Shown: in pieces, positions 1-9,647 of the stretch | How the letters are laid out: each line of letters opens with the position of its first letter | How positions within the stretch are numbered: position 1 is the stretch's first letter | Assembly: GCA_003665825.1 (NCBI GenBank) | Contig: QPFY01000018.1 | Span: 310,001-374,000, forward strand | Reading direction: 5' to 3' | Source: Microbotryum silenes-acaulis | Taxonomy: Eukaryota; Basidiomycota; Microbotryomycetes; Microbotryales; Microbotryaceae | DNA length: 64,000 nt | Notes under the pieces: model-generated | What the model was told of the DNA's origin: nothing | The model's database searches: none | The model's input: only the letters and a program-made list of their open reading frames with translations | Position numbers and translations under genes: made by a program

Positions 1-1
1 A

Positions 2-1434
2 CGATATTTCCACGACAATCTTCCCACGCACACAGAAGCCAAAGCGTTCCGCGAGAACGCCCGATCGTACAACAACGTGTTGTCGTTCACTTCGCTCGCT
101 GCTCACTTTGACCAGACTCGAATGGTCACTCTAGGAGCCGCGTGTTTCGCGTGTTTGGTCGCCTTTACCATCGACTCGGCGCCCTGATTCCTGCCGTGAA
201 TCAACGCCCAGCCTTTGCTCAAACATGGCTGATCGACCCGGCCGAGGCCCCCGACACTCGACTTGGACCCGATGGCGCAGACAGTCGCATGCAACGATCT
301 ACTTTGACCAAGCTCGAGTCCATCCTGCGCACCGGCAATCGCTTTGTGAGGGAGTTCGCATCGGCCAGAGCTCGCAGGTTGGGATACGGCCAAAGAGTGG
401 ATCCTGCGCCTCTGCCTCCCGCCAGGCCGGGACCGACGCACCCACAACCTTCCTACGTCAAGCACGGAAATGGCGATGCTTATCTGCGATTCCGACACCA
501 ACACGGGAGATCGTGGACCGCAAGACCTTGTTCTCCAGGTACACGGTGATCGATGTCCCGATGGTCGGCCCAAGTACCAAGTTGTTAGCTCGCTCCATCC
601 GTCCGCGATGCCTCTCCGTTACCCACTACTTTTTCCTGCCGGGGAAGATGGCTTCCACCCCAACATTCCTCTTTGCGGGTTCCACCAAGCCCGGCCGCCA
701 ATCGCCAGAAACCGAGAGCAGATCGGCAATGGTGTCGAATCGCGCGAGGTACTTGCCGGTCTCGGTCTTGATGACGGAGGCGAAGAGGAGGACGAAGACC
801 GCGACGATGAGGATGAAGACGGCGAGGAAGGGGACGAAGAGGATGGTGATGGCGAACGTAAGCGTCTTCCGCTCTTTCTCATATGTTCCTTTCTGTTGAG
901 ACGTAAGCACAGACTCACATAGAATGTTCGAACATCTAGGACGATCATCAAGGAGACGAGGAATATCTTGCATACTACTTGCACGAACGCGGCGACTACT
1001 TCTCAATCCCACATGCCACCCAGCGTCTCCTCCTCGATTTTGTCATTGACGGATACTCCCAAGTCGAGATCGATCGACTTAACTATATCCGCTTTCATCA
1101 AGAGAACCTGCGCCTCACCACGGCGCAGGGCATCACCGACGCCGTTGCCAACGGTTTGACCCCGGATCAGATTGGACGTTCGGTGATATTGGGGTCGACG
1201 TTCAAGAATAGCCCGCAGGAGGTCACGCAGCGTTACCAAGATGCGATGGCGTGTGTCGTCAAATACGGGAAGCCTTCGCTGTTCATCACGGTGACGTGCA
1301 ACCCCGAATGGCCGGAAATCAAGGCTGCACTGGGGCGGAACGACAAAGCATACGACCGTCCGGATCTCATTGCACGAGTGCTTAAAGCCAAGTCCGGCAA
1401 CAAGCAACGGCCAGGCTGTTTCGGTGATGAATAG
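2..1434 (+). pseudogene. Truncated Helitron Rep/helicase gene, N-terminal part
   Basis: This is the amino-terminal part of a Helitron replicase-helicase. The pieces appear in the usual order but in different frames: a short ARSYNNVLSFTSL segment (about 85-110), then FRVFGRLYHRLGALIP (145-200), then MPLRYPLLFPAGEDGFHP (610-665), then a Helitron_like_N segment starting HERGDYFSIPHATQ (979 on) that reaches FITVTCNPEWPEI and RPDLIARVLKAK. The reading stops at 1434, before the HUH nickase motif, and no helicase follows, so nothing here can act alone. Some frame changes may be introns (a GTAAGC to CACATAG pair near 860-941 would fit); the one near 145 looks like a frameshift. The 5' side runs off the window. 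It is not closely similar to the two Helitrons at 30-41 kb, which suggests an older or different family. Confidence 0.8.
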
Positions 1435-1570
1435 ATTTTGTTTCTTTGCTGTACTTCGTATTGTGTTTTCTTAACCTCTGCGCTGAAATCATGTAGACTG
1501 TTCAATTATTCTGCTATTTTTTTGAATTTCATCCTCCCGTTAATTTAACGGGTTCCCACTGGTGTGTATA

Positions 1571-1685
1571 AAATACAATCTGTCGTTCTTGACCGCTAGG
1601 CTAAAAGCCAGTCGTAACTAGAACTCGACAGTTCTAGCTACTCAGAGGCTACTTCTAGGGCTGTTCTGTAAGGCATCCCCTTACA
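1571..1685 (+). repeat. Direct repeat copy 1 (with 2438-2563)
   Basis: Starts AAATACAATCTGTCGTTCTT and ends near CATCCCCTTACA. The same sequence recurs in the same orientation at 2438-2563, separated by about 750 bp. There are no TG/CA ends, so it is not an obvious LTR. It may be a solo element or the remains of a tandemly duplicated insertion. Confidence 0.7.
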
Positions 1686-2437
1686 GTCGGTGTTACTCCG
1701 TCAGAGGTTCAGGGACCCGTCGCCCCCCCCCCGGGGGGCGACTTAATTGACTATTACGTACAGTAAATACCACATGTCATTATTCCCGTCCGAAACCGCC
1801 TGGTCACTTGTCATTCATCTGTGTTATTGTCGCTGGCGCCTTCCTGGGAAGCAGATTCTATGAGCTTAGCGCCCACATGCCATGCGGTGCAGCTTCGATC
1901 TCGGTCTCGGCTTGCCGCAACCGATTGGAAGGTCTCAGGACCCCTATCTCCTTTTTCGTGGCCGAACCGGACCGATTCTGGAACCGCCCGTCGTCTTGCG
2001 ATCGTCCAGAAGGGTCGGTACGAAGTTGGTTCTTCGCGGGAAATTGAAGTGTAGCGTTCATCAAGCTCCAGGGCACGTACTTAGGCGACATGTCTGTCCT
2101 CAGATGAAAAAATAGAACAAGCCCAGCCTCTTCCCGTTGCAGACCACTATGGGCGGTGCAGTGTTGCCGAACCGGAAATCACTAGTGACCATACACTAGT
2201 TCGACAGCTTTCCGGCTCCTGCAATCGCACCTCATGGCTCTACTGACAGTTTCCGTGACGACTCGATGAGGCGCTGTAGGCTAAAGCCAGACCCCGAACC
2301 GCAGTGAAACATCAGACACAGCCCATGGCACCCAGCAGTGCGGACCTACGAGGCCAAATATGACAAAACCAGACCGAACTATGGTTCATGACCGGCAGAA
2401 AAGGAAGACTGTAAGGTATGCGCCTTTGATGTGCATG

Positions 2438-2563
2438 AAATACAATCTGTCGTTCTTGAACGCTAGGCTGAAAGCAAGTCGTAACTAGAACTGTCGAGTT
2501 CTAGTTACTCTCTAGTTACTCAGAGGCTACTTATAGGGCTGTTCTGTAAAGCATCCCTTTACA
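2438..2563 (+). repeat. Direct repeat copy 2
   Basis: Second copy of the 1571-1685 repeat. It differs by scattered substitutions and a small internal duplication of CTAGTTACT, which makes it slightly longer. Confidence 0.7.
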
Positions 2564-2915
2564 AAGACGGAACCGAGTCACAGAACTCAGGAGCTAGGTC
2601 GCAGGAGGCGGCAAATACCCTGAGGAGAGGTCTTCAAAAGAAAGTCCGAGAGGCGAATGCGAATGTCCGTGAATCGAGAGCGAGGGTCTGAGAGCCGAAA
2701 GCATAGCATGGGAGAGCAAGAGGGAAAGGGGCAGACACGGGAATGGCGCGCGCGGGGTCTAGAGTCGGCAGTTACGAAATCCAACTCTTGACACCGGTGT
2801 CGACTCGGAGGATCGTGGCGCCTCTTGTCCTCTCCCTTCATCCATCAAGGCCCCCCATTTTCAGTCGTTGCTATCCTCCGCATCCAAGCTCATCCCCCAA
2901 GAACTTATCCCTACC

Positions 2916-3636
2916 ATGCTGTTCCTGTGGTTGCGTGTGGCCGCGCTCGCTCTCGCCGCGACGGGTGGCCCCGTCTCGGCCTCGCCCCTGAAGGCCCTCG
3001 ACAACCGCCTGAGCAGCGCGCCCGCCTCTCGCACGGTTCAAGTCAACCCTAATTCCACCGGTCCCGCCTCTAAACTCACGCCGATCCCGCTCCCTCCCAC
3101 CATCAGTCTCCCTTCGAAAAGCAAGACGTACTACCCGGGCGACACGGTCCGTTTCAAGTGGGACCTAGCTGCACTGGCTGTACCTATACCATACGCCGAT
3201 CTCTGGATAACTTACTCCGGGCATCGCGCTACGATACCTAGTGAGTTTCTTTCGATGCCTCCCAGAGAAGGTCGAAAGGCGGCTGCGACCCCTGACCCAA
3301 CGGGGAATCCAATGTCTGACTTCATGCTATTCGGACTTGATGCGGACTCAATGCTACAGTCCTTGTCACGCGCAACATGCTGCTCCTGCCTGACCAAGGC
3401 AGCATGGTTCTTCCGGACGCCAGCGCCATACCCTGGACGGAGCTCATTGGTTACGACGGAAAAGGTGCAAGTGTCTATGCGTATGTACCTCCAACCTCCT
3501 TTTTTAACGAGGTTTGATCAACTGACAGCTTGTCCCCCACAGATTCCTTTACTTCGTCTACTCACCGAGCGACTACAGACATGATTCAGGCGTAGCGGGG
3601 GTAAAATCCGATCCCTTCACCATCCAAGACAGGTAG
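2916..3636 (+). CDS. Small secreted protein, Ig-like/Kre9-type fold suspected
   Basis: Three exons (2916-3240, 3360-3480, 3543-3636) give a 179-residue protein. Introns 3241-3359 (GTGAGT...CAG) and 3481-3542 (GTATGT...CAG) keep frame. The start was chosen because it is immediately followed by a clear signal peptide: residues 1-22 are hydrophobic (LFLWLRVAALALAATGG) with an Ala/Ser-rich cleavage region. The mature part has a proline-rich linker, then YYPGDTVRFKWDL and, after the introns, YLFYFVYSPSDYR and a terminal DPFTIQD. This beta-rich pattern resembles the Ig-like domain of fungal Kre9/Knh1-type cell-wall proteins, but the match is weak. No membrane anchor or GPI signal is seen at the C-terminus. 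Function unknown; probably extracellular or cell wall. Confidence 0.7.
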
Positions 3637-4837
3637 AAGTAGAGGAGCGCCTGTACCCGGGCAGACCACCAAAGGCGTCCCTGTACTACCGTTTTTCCTT
3701 CGTCGACAAGCAAATCTTCAACTCCACATTACAACACGCTGTTCATCATACACACAGACTTTTTTTTGCTGTTCATCTCAAGGTAGTACATAGTTTCTCC
3801 CGTCAGGAAGGCAATGACGACGACGACGACGCGGGTGGATGAAAGGCACGAGATCGCTCTCGAGCCTCACTGGTTCCGAGTCCAAACAGAAAGGATCAAA
3901 CGGTGTATTCGCAGGCGAAGAAAGACTACTGAAAGGACTAAGGTCAAGAGACGCGGCGGCGCCGCGCGCGAGGGCAAGCGTGAGGCCGCAGAGGTTGGCT
4001 CGAGGTCGTCGTGAGGCGTAAGCGGAGCGGCGCCTTACAGTGGACTCCCTTCACTTCCTCTGTCGTTTTTTCAATATTTGCCCGTACCCCAAGGACACCC
4101 CAAGATCAGCAAGAATGTATGAGCATAACGCAGAAATGGCTGCCACGCACCTGGTCATCCGTTGCCTTCTCCCTTCGCATCGGTCGATTCGCATTTGCGC
4201 TCACGTGCAGTGCAGGACATAATGACCTCCAACCATGCCTGGTCAGATGTCAGTCGTCTGTGTTATCATCGGTGGCGCCCTCCCCGAAAAGCTCGGGAGG
4301 CGAAATTACTCCGCTCGAGAAATGCTTAATTGACTAGAAATAAGGTTCACCATTATGTGAAGTCTGTGAACACCGGGCTGAGCCAATAGTTTTTCGGTAT
4401 TTGAAATGAGTTCGCCGAGGTAGCCCCTTGAAATAGAGGCCCAGAAACACGGTGCATAAGAGAAGCTCACCATGTCTCATGGAGTGATACGACGATAACA
4501 TTTAACTTGATTGCTATTTTGCTCAGAATTAAGAGTACAATGCAGATACGAGAGACGTTCTCAACCAACATTCACAAGTATTAAAACACCTGCTCATTCT
4601 ATCGCTCCAATCAAGATGAACCATTGTCATAGAGCTCACGTTCATTTCGCCATCTCATCCTCTCCCATCCCTAATATCACCCACCCCACCTTCTCCTACT
4701 TTTCGTGGCCCTCTCTTATCCTGTTCCAACTGATCCCGTTCGTCGTTGTCGACGTCGTCGCCACCATTTTTTGAATTCTCGAGTGCGACGCGTCGGAAGA
4801 CGAAATTGGGATCGAATACTTTTATTACAAGGAAGAA
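3637..4837. other. Intergenic region with a dispersed 197-bp repeat
   Basis: Beyond the 197-bp repeat at 3843-4039 I see no supported gene. A short open stretch near 4232-4330 (starting MPGQMSVVCVIIGGA) is too short and lacks family features. Confidence 0.5.
3843..4039 (+). repeat. Dispersed 197-bp repeat, copy 1 (MITE-like)
   Basis: Identical to 48223-48419 except for one base seen (ACGCGG here, ATGCGG there), although the copies lie 44 kb apart. It begins AAGGCACGAG and ends GCGCCTTACA, so the ends carry a short imperfect inverted repeat (AAGGCRC / GCGCCTT). The last 30 bases also form a small AGGCG...CGCCT hairpin. It encodes nothing recognisable. The near identity implies recent movement or conversion. 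Confidence 0.85.
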
Positions 4838-5389
4838 CTAGTTATCACACCTCTGATCGTCGCGACACAACCTCCTCCTGCAAACAAAGAAACAAAGAAA
4901 CAAAAAACATTCGATAAATTCAGTAACCGTCCTCCGATTCCTTGGAGAACTTCTTCAACGATTGGGGGCAAAGCCTTCCCAAAAATAAAATACATCCGAG
5001 CTGGGAGGTGAAAGGACTCACCTACTGTCGCAGTGGGTCCTACATTTGACGGGGCACGTCTGTGGTTGGTTACACAAACCATAGCAGTGTTGTATCCTGA
5101 TGGAAAAGGGAAAACTAATTAGACAGTGGCATCGCGAGAGTTGTCGATGCAAGCGGTCGGGTTGGCTGCCGAACGACCAGCGAGGTCGGGTACGTGCAGT
5201 CACTACCATTACTCACGCATTATCGCAAGCGTCACACCCAGAGACATTAGCGGCCAAACAATTATTCCCATCACAGTTGCCGCTGGGGCAATTCTCTGGT
5301 GTACAAGTGGGGTTGCCGTCCGAATCGGCCCCTCGAACGACGGTGATCGCGAGGGCGAAAGCGATGAAGGAGAGGTACATTGCTCTCAT
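4838..5389 (-). CDS. Cysteine-rich small secreted protein
   Basis: Three exons on the minus strand (5389-5217, 5096-5022, 4877-4838) give 95 residues. Both introns have GTGAGT donors and CAG acceptors. Residues 1-20 form a signal peptide (MRAMYLSFIAFALAITVVRG). The mature chain of about 75 residues holds 13 cysteines (for example PTCTPENCPSGNC, QTCPVKCRTHC, LCRDDQRC), one of the densest Cys patterns in the window. Small size, signal peptide and many Cys are the usual marks of a fungal effector-like or wall-associated secreted protein; no named family is recognised. The last exon is only 40 nt and ends a few codons after a run of three arginines. Confidence 0.75.
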
Positions 5390-6288
5390 CTCGAGCTGAA
5401 GTTGCAGTTGAAAGGTTGCGGAACCGAATGCGGAGTGATGAACAGGAGAGAGAGAGAGAGAGAGGGGGGCAGAGAGCGAAATTGACGGCGTGGAGTAGGC
5501 AACTGGTCCACTATAAACTACCGTTTGGAGCCGTTGGCGTTCGGGCCCGTTGCGGTGGGGGACGTCTAATGCGGGATTTCAGCCGAGTGAAATTAGCCGA
5601 TAGGGGACGCCATTTCAAACTCAAAAACGAGTCGCACATCTGAGGGGTCGATGGCGACTATTCATCTTTAATTCAGCGTTCCTGCATTGCCCTGCAGCGC
5701 TGAGGTGGCTTGCGCGAGGGGCAGCGGACTGATGTGCACGTGGCATTCGTAGTGGATGTGAAAGAGAAGTTAGTCGAAGTGTTCAAGGTACCCTGAAACA
5801 TGATCAGCATGAAACCCTGACTACTTGCCCAATGGTCAGCGATGATTCGCTCCTGTTCGGGCGATCGCAAGCTAATGATTCTGAGTCAAGTTCGGTGCCG
5901 CAATAGGAGACAGGGGGGGGGGGGCATTCACTTGAAGCCGGCTCAGCAGCGGAGCGAAGTCGAAGCTGAACCCCATCAATTCTCGCCTTCAAATCCGGTA
6001 CCTATTATGGTTCCCGTACCTATCACGATTCTTAATTTTAGTCACAGTGTAAAACGCCGTCTCAGGCCGCCTAAACTTTGGATCCCCCCACCTGCCATCA
6101 GTGGCGTCTTTCGCCTGACCTTTACGCCTCGTGATAATACCAGCGCTCCCCTCAACTTTTCACACTGCTACAACACCGCACGAGGCAAAAACGATACCCA
6201 TAACGCGGGAATGCAAACTACGAGATGCAAAACAAATAAAGGTAAAAATATATAAGACGAAGCGCGCATCGAACCGTCACTCCAATTT
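5390..6288. other. Intergenic region
   Basis: Holds the promoter side of the Cys-rich gene (a GA-rich run near 5451-5470) and the 3' side of the permease gene. A poly-G tract lies near 5912-5923. No supported gene. Confidence 0.5.
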
Positions 6289-8800
6289 TCAAGCAGCGAT
6301 GATCCTAACCCCCCCAAAGGCCTCCCACCCCGCCTTACTCCGCTCCGTAAAACATCCTACGAAACACCTCGAAAGTGATTCGACGCCGGTCCTTATAACC
6401 AACGCATCGACCAATTCGGGACTGAAATTACCCTGCACGAGTAGGAGGTCGATCGTGATCGAGGGGAAGGATTCGTCGAGAATTTTATAATTCGCTTCGA
6501 GTTCGGAGGGGATCAAGTGGATTGATAGGTAACAGTAGACGAGTTTGACGTGGGAAGTTTCTTCGTTCGAGCGAATGTAGGAAAGCATGTCGAAGAGTTT
6601 ATTGACCTGTGGACAGAAACGACGATAGGGACCGAGGTTAGTCATGTTCTCTGGACGGAGAGTCACGGTTGGTTGAAAGCGCTCACCTCATCCGTCGAAA
6701 CAAATAGCAATACCGGTCCGGTCCTCAACCTCTTCATCCACCCCACGACGCTCCTATCCCACCCCCACGTCTTCATCCACCCCGTCTGGTCCACAACCCA
6801 CCAAACGACCTTCATCCCCCGACTCCTCTTACTCAACACGACCAAACCCAAAATCAACACCGTCGCATAAGCGAAGAAGATTGAGTTTGTCCCAGGAGCG
6901 ATATAGAAATTACCTCCTACGAAAGTGAGGGTTAGAGAAAGGGCCAGAAGGTTAAGCCATAGGGATGCCCGGGGTGTTCGAGGGAGGTAAGGCCGATGAT
7001 AGGAGGCGAGGAGGGACGCAACCGGGTAGAGAGCCATTATGGATAGGAACACGATGGCGAATATTCCGGATAAGATGGGGAGACTGGCACCTGTTGAGGC
7101 GTAGACGACGAGACAACCGAGGCAGAAGAGGGTCAAGGCGACCCAGGGTGCTCCAGTTCGAGGAAGCCGGTGGAGGAGGAAGCGGGGCAAAAGACCGTCT
7201 TCTGCGATGCGGCAGAGCAAGGCATCGGCTGATACGATGCCGCTCAAAACCGTTGCGCCCAAGATGAGGACCGCGTCGACGGAGATCCAGAGGCTGAGCC
7301 AGCGACCGCATGCACGCGAAGCAACGGACTTGAGCACGCTGTCGACGCCGAGAATGTCGTTGAGGGGGAGGACGGCCAAGGTGATGAGCATCAAGGGGGC
7401 GTTGATCCACACCGCGATGACTTGGAGCGAGGTCAACACTGTCGGGTAGCACCCTTTGCGGACCGAGGATATGTAGTCCGGCGCAGTTTCGAAGCTGTGC
7501 GCCAATTGGGATCCCGAGAATGGTCAGTCTCGACGTCGAAGAAACGATTCCCAGATGGTCGCTTACCCAGTCACACCGAGGAACGCGACACAGACACCAA
7601 GGAATATTTGCTTCACCACCTGACCTGCACCAACAGCTTGATGTTCGAGCCAATTCGATCGCAAGACCTCGTTCCCTTCCTTGGCCCAATGCACGATCCC
7701 GAACAAGGCCAACATGGCCAGCGTCAAGAGCTGTGATGCGCCGTTCATCAGTGAGGGCTGTGCTTTTTGACTCGCGGGGAAGGAAAACCGACGCACATGG
7801 AATATCAGAATCGCGGTCGTCACCTCTGCTGATCCCTTGACTCCACTCAAAGCGATCAAAGTGACCGCAATAATGAGGATCACCGTCATCCAAGGCACGT
7901 TCCATTCGACTGGAATATACGCCGCTCCCGTCGCGGCTCCAACGACGGCGGTGCATACGTCGTCGAGGAGGGTCAAGGCACAGGCTACGATGGCGAAGGT
8001 TTTCGTTGTGGACGAGTTGAGCATGTAGATGTAGTTGGACCCGTCGATGGGGAACGCGGAAGCGAGTTCGATCATGATGGGGCGCCAGACGGACAAGAGC
8101 AACGTCGCGATCAGAAGAGAGATCGGGGAACTGAGGGGAGCCCCAACTGATCTCAACAAAGGGGCGGGAGGTGACATGTCCCATGCGGCACTTACTATAT
8201 ACTCGCCACCCCTACCAGCGTAGGAAAAGCATACAACGGACTGCCCGCCACCGCGACCCCAGCAACCCCACTCGCCGACCACTTGCCCAAACTGCTCTCG
8301 CCATCCCGATCCATCTGAGCCCTCCTCTGCTTGCGAGCTCGTTCGGTCTCGTCGTTCGTGATTTCGAGGAATTCGACTTGACCCCATCCGACGAAATCGA
8401 ATTCGCGACTCACCTTGGGAGCATGCTCGGTTGCTTCGCCTTGGGGATGTGCGAGGTCGGGATCGCCTGGGTGGTTCGAGGATGGATCACCAACCGCAGG
8501 TTGGCGCAAGTATCGAGGCGGCAACTTGAGTTCCCCCTTTCCTGTTCTGGCTCGCTGTCGTCGTACTATGGTCTCGTACTGCGAGTGCATGTACGATGGC
8601 GTCCTGCCGTGACCACCACCTCGAGGGACGGGACTCGATCGTTGAGCAACGAGCTCAATGTCGTCGTCATGGGTTGAAGAGGAGGGGACACGGGGGAGGT
8701 CGAGGGGGGACGGGGCGTCGACGGGGTCGAGTTCGGGCATTAGGACTTGGTCGTCATCTAGCTTAGGATCGGGGGAGGATTTGATCTTGGCTTTGGCCAT
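6289..8800 (-). CDS. Amino-acid permease (APC superfamily)
   Basis: Five exons on the minus strand (8800-8203, 8146-7797, 7730-7567, 7494-6687, 6606-6289) give about 745 residues. The first 150 residues are hydrophilic and cytosolic. The membrane domain starts with PLSSPISLLIATLLLSVWRP, followed by the APC-type IELASAFPIDGSNYIYMLNS, FLGVTG joined to FETAPDY, and about ten further hydrophobic spans, then a hydrophilic tail of about 100 residues. These are features of basidiomycete amino-acid/polyamine transporters, proton-coupled carriers of the plasma or vacuolar membrane. Substrate cannot be read from sequence. The first intron needs a GTATAT donor to keep frame (an adjacent GTAAGT would not), so that junction is the least certain. 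The intron at 7731-7796 is a multiple of three without a stop, so retention would insert 22 residues. Confidence 0.88.
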
Positions 8801-9110
8801 CGTGGTCGTGGGACGGGTCTAGAGAAGCTTGTGAAAAGGTAGAGACGGAGATGTGTGGGAGGCGTGTAATCCGGGTTTGCTGAGTTCGCGTTCCTTCCAC
8901 ACGATGCGATGGCGAGTCGTTTGGAGGGTAGGGTGTTCGGATGGGGTGGTTGTGTTGGCTGTCGTGCAGCCAAATCACCTACTCCTAGCCAGTCAGACGA
9001 AGAGACGCGACAAAGGCACAAGGGAGAGGTGGTGGCGCTACTTCGACGAGTTCGCCCTGTACCAGAAGAGCCCAAATCGTCCACCTCTTTGATGTGGCCG
9101 GAACCCTCGA

Positions 9111-9147
<37 letters not shown>

Positions 9148-9647
9148 TGATCGCCGACGACTCGACGACGAGTGACGAGTGGTCGCTGTGCGAGAGGGGT
9201 AACTCGTCCCGTCTTGCGCGCACCCCACCGCACCCCACCGCACCCCACCGCTTTAAGTTATGCGATTTGGTCATGTTTCTTCCTGCGTTCCCAACTCACC
9301 AGATTTGATCAAGCTCGAGTCTTGATCAGGAACAAACTCTTTGGACAAAAATCACCGCCTTTCTGATTTCACCGCTGCTGCGTAACTGAACCGCCCTTTG
9401 CGGTGAGCGCATGCAGTGGATGACCAATCGCCTCGAGCTTTGAGGCGCCGGCCTCCACTTGCTGGATCGACTCTTGTCATCTTTCGCCCCGCGCCTGTCC
9501 CACGCCCTGCCTCACGCTCCCCTTTGGATCGCCACCAGCCACCAGCTACCAGCTCGGGTGCGACACTCTTTGCCCTCCTCCCTCCTGCCTCCTGCCTCCT
9601 GCCTCCTCCCTCCCCGCACACCCGCCTCCCCACCCGGCAACCCAACG
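8801..9647. other. Divergent intergenic region with simple repeats
   Basis: Lies between the divergently transcribed permease and ABC transporter, so it holds both promoters. It contains a (CGA)n run at about 9114-9148, three tandem copies of a CACCCCACCG unit at about 9221-9250, and a CTCCTGC repeat at about 9580-9612. No gene is supported. Confidence 0.6.
9114..9148 (+). repeat. (CGA)n microsatellite
   Basis: About eleven uninterrupted CGA/ACG units, continuing as imperfect CGACGACTCGACGACGAG to about 9175. It is in the promoter interval, not inside a recognised gene. Confidence 0.9.

Larger units (their letters stand above)
1435..2915. other. Gene-free stretch with a flanking direct repeat
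   Basis: No convincing coding sequence is seen. The stretch begins where Helitron homology stops and contains two copies of a roughly 115-125 bp repeat (listed separately), a C10G6-like tract near 1727-1740 and a short palindromic ACTAGT pair near 2182-2200. It ends at the start of the secreted-protein gene at 2916. Confidence 0.6.

Noticed and set aside
619..984. Minus-strand poly-Ser frame opposite the Helitron fragment
   Set aside because: It is a shadow of the acidic GAGGACGA-rich region on the plus strand.
4218..4332. Short frame MPGQMSVVCVIIGGAL with a faint likeness to 1808-1840
   Set aside because: Both are very short, not homologous over a useful length and lack a gene context.
6952..8184. 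Long 410-codon minus-strand frame overlapping the permease
   Set aside because: It is a shadow in another frame of the permease exons; composition is Arg/His/Pro-rich with no family motif.
8985..9274. Poly-Asp or poly-Arg/Val frames over the CGA repeat
   Set aside because: These are translations of the microsatellite, without gene structure.
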